Assembly (NCBI RefSeq): GCF_964031045.1
Contig: NZ_OZ034994.1
Span: 310,001 to 374,000 of the forward strand
Length of the DNA stretch: 64,000 nt
Origin: Spiroplasma endosymbiont of Aspidapion aeneum
Lineage (GTDB): Bacteria > Bacillota_I > Bacilli_A > Mycoplasmatales > Mycoplasmataceae
Direction of reading: 5' to 3'
Below the pieces are notes generated by a model. That model did no database searches. It was not told the DNA's origin and saw nothing but the letters and a program-made list of their open reading frames with translations. Below are positions 57,613 through 64,000 of this stretch, in pieces (positions within the stretch are counted from its first letter, which is position 1; every line of letters starts with the position of its first letter). Made by a program: the position numbers and the translations under genes.

Positions 57613-58472
57613 AAAATAACTTATTTGGTATTTATGAAAAAGCATTACCTCCTGGTGATTTAGAGGAAAAGATAATATATGCAAGTAATGCTAAATTTGA
57701 TTTTTTAGAAATGTCAATCGATGAAAGTGACAAAAGATTAATGAGATTAAATATGGATGATAAATATATAGAAAAAATATTATCAATTTGTAAAAATAAT
57801 AATATCTTCATTAGATCAATTTGTTTTTCCGCACAGAGAAGATATCCTCTAGGAAGTCACAACGAAAATATAAGAAAGCAATCAATAGAAATGTTAAAAC
57901 AGTGTATCCTATTAGCTTTCAAATTAAATATCAGAATAATTCAAATAGCGGGTTATGATGTTTTTTACGAGGAAAAAGATGATAATACCAAAAAATGATT
58001 TATTGAAGGATTAAACGAGGGGCTTTGATTTGCAAATATTTATGGAGTAAATTTATCTATTGAGATAATGGACGACCCATTTATAAATTCTATTACAAAA
58101 TACTTAGAGTTAAAAAAACGTTGTCAAAGTCCATGACTTAGTGTTTATCCTGATCTGGGAAATCTATCTGCTTGAAACAAAAAAAACACAATCATAGAAC
58201 TTGAAAAAGGCTTTGGAGAAATAGTTGCACTTCACATCAAAGACACGCTAGAAGTAAAAGATGATTTTAAAGGAAAATTTAAAAATGTAAATTTTGGAGA
58301 AGGATGTGTAGATTTTAAAAAAATATTTAAGTATTTAAAAGATAAAAAATATAGTGGATCTTTTTTGATTGAGGCTTGATATGAAGACTTTCCAGACCCA
58401 ACCAATAACTTAGATAAAAGTAAAAAGTTTATCACAGACATATTTAGAGAGACTGGGTGAGAATTATGTTAG
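57600..58472 (+). CDS. ulaE: L-xylulose-5-phosphate 3-epimerase
   Basis: 290 aa with code 4. TIM-barrel epimerase of the xylose-isomerase superfamily. Conserved sequence: FGIYEKALPP at the N terminus, FLEMSIDESDKRLMRL, and metal-ligand regions IQIAGYDVFYE, SIEIMDDPF, PDLGNLSAW, LHIKDT and FLIEAW. Converts L-xylulose 5-phosphate to L-ribulose 5-phosphate. Starts inside the end of ulaD and overlaps ulaF by 7 nt. Confidence 0.92.
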
Positions 58473-59158
58473 AAAAACTTAAAAAAGAAGTATATAATGC
58501 AAATATGCTTTTGCCTAAAATGGGGCTTGTTACATTTACTTGAGGTAATGTTTCTGGTATTGACAGAAAAAATAATTTGGTTGTTATTAAACCGAGTGGT
58601 GTAGAGTATGACAAATTAACCCCTGAAGATATGGTTGTTGTTGATTTTAATGGTAATAAGATTGATTCTAAACTAAACCCATCCACAGATACACCAACAC
58701 ATATTTATTTGTACAAGAAATATTTAGAATTGGCAGGAATATGTCACACACATTCAATTTATGCAACAAGTTGATGCCAAGCTGGAATAGACTTACCAAC
58801 CCACGGAACAACACACGCTGACAATTTTTATGGAGATATACCATGTACAAAGCATTTATTAGAAGAGCAATTTGTAAATTATGAACACGAAACAGGTGTA
58901 ATTATCTATGAGACCCTAATAAAAAGAAACTTAAATCCTAAGATAATGCCTGCTATTCTTTGTAATAATCATGGGCCTTTTACATTTGGAGATTCTCCGG
59001 GTAAATCCGTTGAAATTGCCAAAGTTTTAGAAATTGTTGCCCAAATGACATTTCAATCCTATCTTATAAATAAAAATAATAACCAAATAAATCAAACTCT
59101 CTTGGATAAACATTACCTTCGAAAACATGGTAAAAAATCTTATTATGGTCAAAAATAG
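58466..59158 (+). CDS. ulaF: L-ribulose-5-phosphate 4-epimerase
   Basis: 230 aa with code 4, class II aldolase fold. Zinc ligands His94 and His96 in GICHTHSIYATS and His169 in NNHGPFTFG; TFTWGNVSGIDR and VIKPSGVEYDKL bind phosphate and substrate. Last step to D-xylulose 5-phosphate, which enters the pentose phosphate pathway. Last gene of the operon. (A related enzyme, AraD, does the same reaction; the ula context decides the name.). Confidence 0.93.
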
Positions 59159-60122
59159 AGTATAATAATTATTTTGTGAAATAAGAATTTATTAGCAAAA
59201 AATATAAATAATTCCTTAATCCTATATTAAGTATAAATATAGTTTGTTAAGCATCAATATCTTTTTATTTTATAACTCAAGATTTCATAGAATAGGGAAG
59301 CTAAGTGTATTTTTTTATACATTATCTTCCTTATTTTGTATTTTTAACCTAATTATTTACAAAAATCCAATTTTAAACAAAGCACCAAGCATTATAATAA
59401 ATAATATGTAATAATATCATTTTTTTTCATCATTTTTGAATAAACTACTATAATTATTTTGATTATATTAGATTTTTCTCACTTATCAATGAAATATTAA
59501 TTAAAAATTTCAAATATATCTCAAAGATCACATATTATTTATTTTTACATCGTTAAAAATTAACAGTCAAATACTATAATTATGGGTAAAATATGAAAAT
59601 CTAATATTTGATAATGATATAATAACATTGGTTTCAAATGATTTATAGTATTTGACGATAATTTGACAATGTTATCTACTTAAATGTTTAAATTTAGTAA
59701 TAACTATTTATTACTCTTAAGTCGCTGAAATAAATTTTAAGTTCATTTATAAATAATGATAAATATATTATATTTTATAGTTGATTTGTGTTTTTGGGTA
59801 GTTTGGTTTACAATTTGTTAAAATAGTAATATTATTTTTCTTTTGTTTAAAATTTTTCTTGATTAAAATTAAATATTAATTTTCAATAGTAATTTATTTG
59901 GCTATATTAAATAATAATCTTTAAATTATTTGGAAACATTTAAAATTATAGAGTTTTTTTTACAATTTATTATAAAAAATCTAAAAAAAACTCTAATAAA
60001 TAAAGAAAATATATTATAATATAAATATATAATGTTTATTTTATTGTTTTGCCCATACACATATTAGACTAAAAATATATGTTAACTATAATTTACAACA
60101 ATATACTAAAGAAGGATAAAAA
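59159..60122. other. Long intergenic region with MITE-like hairpin
   Basis: 964 very AT-rich bases. The only structured part is the hairpin at 59296-59330. No gene, tRNA or obvious operator. AAGGA just before 60123 belongs to the next lipoprotein. Confidence 0.5.
59296..59345. repeat. Hairpin built from two IS termini
   Basis: GGAAGCTAAGTGTAT, six T, then ATACATTATCTTCC. Each arm matches one terminus of the IS at 38793-40262 (GGAAGCTAAGTGTA and, reverse complement, GGAAGATAAGTGTA). It looks like an IS reduced to its two ends, a MITE-like remnant. As a hairpin before a T-rich stretch it may also end the ula transcript. Confidence 0.6.
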
Positions 60123-63100
60123 ATGAAAAAATTAATAATATTATTGAGTTCAATTAGTTTATTTGCTCCATCAACAACTATGTTAGTTTCTTGTTCTAAG
60201 GCAAAAAACCCCAAAAAAGAAGTAAAAAATGATGTTAAATTTGAAAAATCAGATTACACTGTTATGGTTGGAGGAACAGTTAGCGTTAATGTTGCAAATT
60301 TTGCAGATCTAGAAAAAGCTGGGTACACTAAAAATTGTAGTGTTATTATTGATAATCCTGCAATTGCAAAAAATGTAGTTTTAGATACAAAAGACAATAC
60401 AGCTAATAAAAATTATCAAACACTCCAAATTAGTGGAATTGGTGCTGGAACTACAAAAGTAACAGTTAAATTTACAAATTTAACTACCATAGATGTTAAA
60501 GAAGGCTCATTTAATATAACTGTTAAGGATTTTTCACAATATAAAGTTACTTGAGATACAGACAAAAAAACAATCAAACCCACAGATCAAAAAATAAAAG
60601 TAGGAAATTTACAAAATTATCAAGAATTTGTTGATATGAACTATAAAAATTTTACAATTAATATGAAATCAAACGATGATGGTGCTACAGATATCAATCT
60701 ATTGCTAAATGGTTGTGAAATTGAAAAAAATGGGGATATATATCTTAATGTTTACTATCCACAGTTGCCACCTTTGGGTAAAGAACAAAAAGAATACACT
60801 CTTGGCACAGTTACTTTCACATTATTAAACACCTCTGCAAATTACACATCAAATACTGGAGATATTTCCTTTAATCCTTTTGGGGGAGTGAAAAGTTTTA
60901 CAATAGCAAAAGATCCTAATAAGGATATTAATTTGGAGGAAAGTGCAGGTTATAATTTTACTATTACTTTCAAAGATGATATCCCTGCCATTGGTGATAT
61001 CCAGAAAAATGATGCTAAAACAAACATAACTTTTAGTGGTAGTAGAGATGCTAATTTTTCAGCAACTTCAAGTTATTCTCCAGGATCAGACGGAAAATCT
61101 TTTACTCTTACTCTTAAATTTAAAACCCCATCGATAAGTTATGCATCAGGGAATATTACAATAGATATTCGTTTTAAATCAGGCGTTTATGTTTATTATG
61201 CAAATCAAAGCTTTAAATATAGTGCAAATAGAGTCAGTCCTGGAGATAAATATGATAAACCTTCAGATGATGTCACAGCATATACTAGTAAATATCCATC
61301 ATCTACTAATCATGCATTTAGTGATTGGCAAACAGAAAAGCCTGCAGCCCAATCTATAGCTATTACAACAGCAGCTAATTTAGATGCAATTACAAAAGCT
61401 GGATATAAATATAAAGATACATTAACAATTGCAGGTGGTTCTTCTGCAGATGATAAAGATTATTATACTTGAAAAGATCTTAACGGACTTGATCTTTCAA
61501 AATCAGAAAATGCTAAAATATTTAAAGGCTTAGATTCAAAAACATCATTTTCAAAAATAAAAGCTTTTTCAATTAATAACATCTCAGTTGGTACTGATAA
61601 TAATTTAACTTTAAATATTAATAAGTTAACAGAGCAAGTAACTGAAGGAACAATTCATTTTGTTTCTAGATTTTATGATGAAGTCGGAAATGTATGTTGT
61701 GCAACAGCGGTTTTTAATTATTCTGCATCAACCCCAATAGCAAGCGATGTAAAATTTACAAGAGGTTCAATTCCATATGCTGGCCAAGATGGACCAACAA
61801 ATCAAGGAGATACATTATCTAATTCAATTCATTTAACAGATGATGATCTTTCTTTTGACTCATTTATTGTTTCTGCTACTGATGATCCTAATAAACTAGC
61901 AGATGCTACAATATCAAGTGATAAAACAGATATATTAGCAGTTGAAAATAAACTAGAAAATAAAGATGGTGTATATCATATTAAAATGAAACTTATCGGC
62001 CAACAAGGAAAAGATGTAGAACAAGGTAAAGTAACATTAACACTAATAAGTGGTGGGAAAAGTCTTACATTAGATATTTATTATGGAACATACGTTGGAA
62101 AAGATGCTAGTTCGGGAAATTATGCAATTTCAAACACAGAAACTTCTGGCTCTGTAAATTATTTTGTTAGTAAAAATGCTTCAAATAGATCAGTTGATGT
62201 TAATTATATAACAGATTACAACATAGACAGTGCTCCTAATTTAGAATTTGCCGATGGTTATAATTACTCTGGTAGTGAGTCACCATTTAAATATCACGAT
62301 ACACAAAATATGGTTGGAAGTGTTACTTTTGATGGGGATATAGATGTAACTGGACGAGGAGTTATTTCTGTTGCTTGAGGAAATAGAGTTATTGGAAATA
62401 TATTATTTAAAGGGGCTGTTAACTATACTGCAAATAACGATAATTCCTCTGAAGCATGCGGTGTTATAAGTGAACAATATGGGGATTTTGCAGCTAATGC
62501 TGCAAGAATATCAGAAAACAAAGAAATTCATTTCATGAAAGATATTCAAATATATGCAACTACAAATATTGGTACTGGTATTGGATTTATAAATACAATT
62601 ACAACAGGTATTATTGGTCAAGTAAATGTTGAAGGTGGTATAACTGTGTCTTCATTTGATTCAAACACATTAAATTTACCGGCTGGAATTATATTTTCAA
62701 AAAGTTCATCCTCTGAGAATCCGTTGGGATTTGATAATCTTGAGGGTCTTGAAATTAAAAATAGAGTATTGATAAATGATTATAGTAGCCATTTTGATCT
62801 TAACAATACTGCTATAATTTGTAATTATGATGAGTTTTATTCACCACATGCAACCATAAAATTTGATGATAGTGTTGGCGTTGTTTCTGGAATTTTTAGC
62901 CCCCCTGGTTTTCTAATTTCATCTGTCTCAAACACATCTGAATCCTCTAAGATTTTTGCAATTAACAATGTTGATATTAATTATTTTAATACAAATCGTT
63001 ATAACAATGTTGATATTGTTAAATTACAAACAGGCGCTGGAAGTATTTCTAGTTTTACCTTTAAAATTGGAGATAAAAGTAAAACATTTTCCCCTTCAAG

Positions 63101-63143
63101 ATATTCATCATTAGCAACTTTTAATTTGGCTGAATGGAACTAA
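60123..63143 (+). CDS. Large surface lipoprotein (paralogue C)
   Basis: 1006 aa with code 4. Lipoprotein signal with lipobox LVSC, Cys24. Ig-like domain at about 40-140 (GGTVSVNVANFADLEKAGYT, YQTLQISGIGAGTTKVTVKF). Two middle beta domains, with GNITIDIRFKSG and RVSPGDKYDKPS. C-terminal beta-solenoid-like repeats: GSVTFDGDIDVTGRGVISV and GQVNVEGGITV. Close to the gene at 1-2145 over the whole shared length and followed by a broken copy at 63498, so the locus is a repeat family able to recombine. Adhesion or immune variation is inference. Confidence 0.88.
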
Positions 63144-63497
63144 AAGTCTAAATGTATATAATTATTTAAAATGTAGATAATCTTTATTCAATTATTGTTT
63201 AATCTCACTTTTCTAATGAATATAAATTGTGGTTCATCCCATTATTTTTAAAGTGTAATCATTATAATCTGCTATAGTATGTCGTTAATTAATTTTGCAA
63301 TGGTCATTTTGGTCTTATTTTATTCATTATCTCATCTATATAAAAACTATTATGAAAATCAAGATTTATATGAAGAAATATACAATAATATATTTAGATA
63401 GTTATTAATTTAATTGTTCCTTGTTATACATATCGTTTACTATAATTGGGTATTTTTCCAATCTTCATATAAATATACCACATTGGGAGTTGAAGAA
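63144..63497. other. Intergenic between two lipoprotein paralogues
   Basis: 354 AT-rich bases, no gene or repeat recognised. Confidence 0.5.
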
Positions 63498-64000
63498 ATA
63501 AAAAAATTAATGATATTATTGAGTTCAATTAGTTTATTTGCACCATCAACAACTATGTTAGTTCTTGTTCTAAAGTAAAAAATCAACAACAAAAAGTGAT
63601 GTCAAATTTGAAAAATCAGATTACATTGTTATGGTTGGAGGAACAGTTATCGTTAATGTTGCAAATTTTGCAGATTTAAAAAAAGGTGGGTACACTAAAA
63701 ATTGTAGTGTTGTTATTGATAATTCTGCAATAGCAAAATTTGTTGATACACAAGCAAATGAAACTAATAAAAATTACCAAACACTTCAAATTAGTGAAAT
63801 TGGGGTAGGAACTACAAAAGTAACAGCTAAATTTACTAATTTGGAAACCATAGATGTTGAAGAAGGAACATTCAATATTACTATTATGTCTTTTTTACAA
63901 TATAAAGTTAGTTGAGATAAAGGTACAAAAGCAATTGACACACTAAAAACGAGAATAAAAGTGGAAATCTATATAATTATCAAGAATTTGTAAAAATGAA
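63498..64000 (+). pseudogene. Broken copy of the large lipoprotein (paralogue D), 5' part
   Basis: The sequence aligns with the start of the gene at 60123: the start codon is ATA where the other has ATG, the lipobox region has lost one T (TTAGTTCTTG versus TTAGTTTCTTG), and a further base is missing near 63961 (GTGGAAAT versus GTAGGAAAT). Between the two shifts the Ig-like domain reads cleanly (GGTVIVNVANFADLKKGGYT). It runs off the window. It cannot make a lipoprotein but may serve as a donor for recombination. Confidence 0.8.

Noticed and set aside
1-64000. CRISPR arrays, rRNA or tRNA genes
   Set aside because: I looked for regular short repeats with spacers and for clover-leaf GTTCRANNC-type motifs and saw none I could support by eye.

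Overview
The window reads as a wall-less Mollicute of the Entomoplasmatales (Spiroplasma, Mesoplasma or Entomoplasma type). The DNA is very AT-rich. Nearly every long gene is continuous only when TGA is read as tryptophan (genetic code 4), for example ptsG, trmFO, rplT and ula genes, although TGG is also used. Several lipoproteins share the signal peptide typical of this group, with the lipobox cysteine at residue 24. Insertion sequences and decayed genes are common. All CDS coordinates below use code 4.

Layout. 1-2145: 3' end of a large surface lipoprotein. 2641-8444: membrane protein, the infC-rpmI-rplT operon behind a leader with an attenuator-like hairpin, small Cys protein, pncA, convergent coaX, coiled-coil protein and unknown genes. 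8425-13600: APC permease, a divergent paralogue family of unknown function, small membrane protein. 13927-16813: glucose PTS (ptsG with a second, dead IIB domain, and crr). 17207-21900: secreted protein, ABC ATPase truncated by an IS3-type element, and two short genes with in-frame TAA codons. 22280-24251: trmFO-ung. 24598-32238: surface-protein island with two large exported modular proteins that overlap by 8 nt, flanking lipoproteins and a decayed copy. 32833-42270: IS-rich segment that holds a microcin C-like locus (mccA-mccB-mccF) between two copies of one IS. 42858-45914: large lipoprotein. 46655-51355: deoC, PepV-type dipeptidase, DXS/transketolase-like enzyme, unknown gene. 51751-59158: L-ascorbate (ula) regulon with its own PRD-type regulator. 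60123-64000: two more members of the large lipoprotein family, the last one broken.

The most notable locus is 35488-38761. It has a ten-codon peptide gene ending in Asn behind a strong Shine-Dalgarno, a terminator-like hairpin, a MccB/ThiF-type adenylating enzyme (with one apparent frameshift) and an intact MccF-type serine peptidase. This is the core of a microcin C (peptide-nucleotide antibiotic) system. I do not recall one described from Mollicutes. No exporter is visible and mccB looks frameshifted, so the locus may now serve mainly as immunity.

The ula region combines IIC, IIB, IIA, 3-keto-gulonate-6-P decarboxylase and two epimerases with a phosphotriesterase-fold lactonase in place of UlaG. 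The IIC permease carries an in-frame TAA. Several other genes also carry a single TAA or frameshift, so this genome appears to be in active decay.
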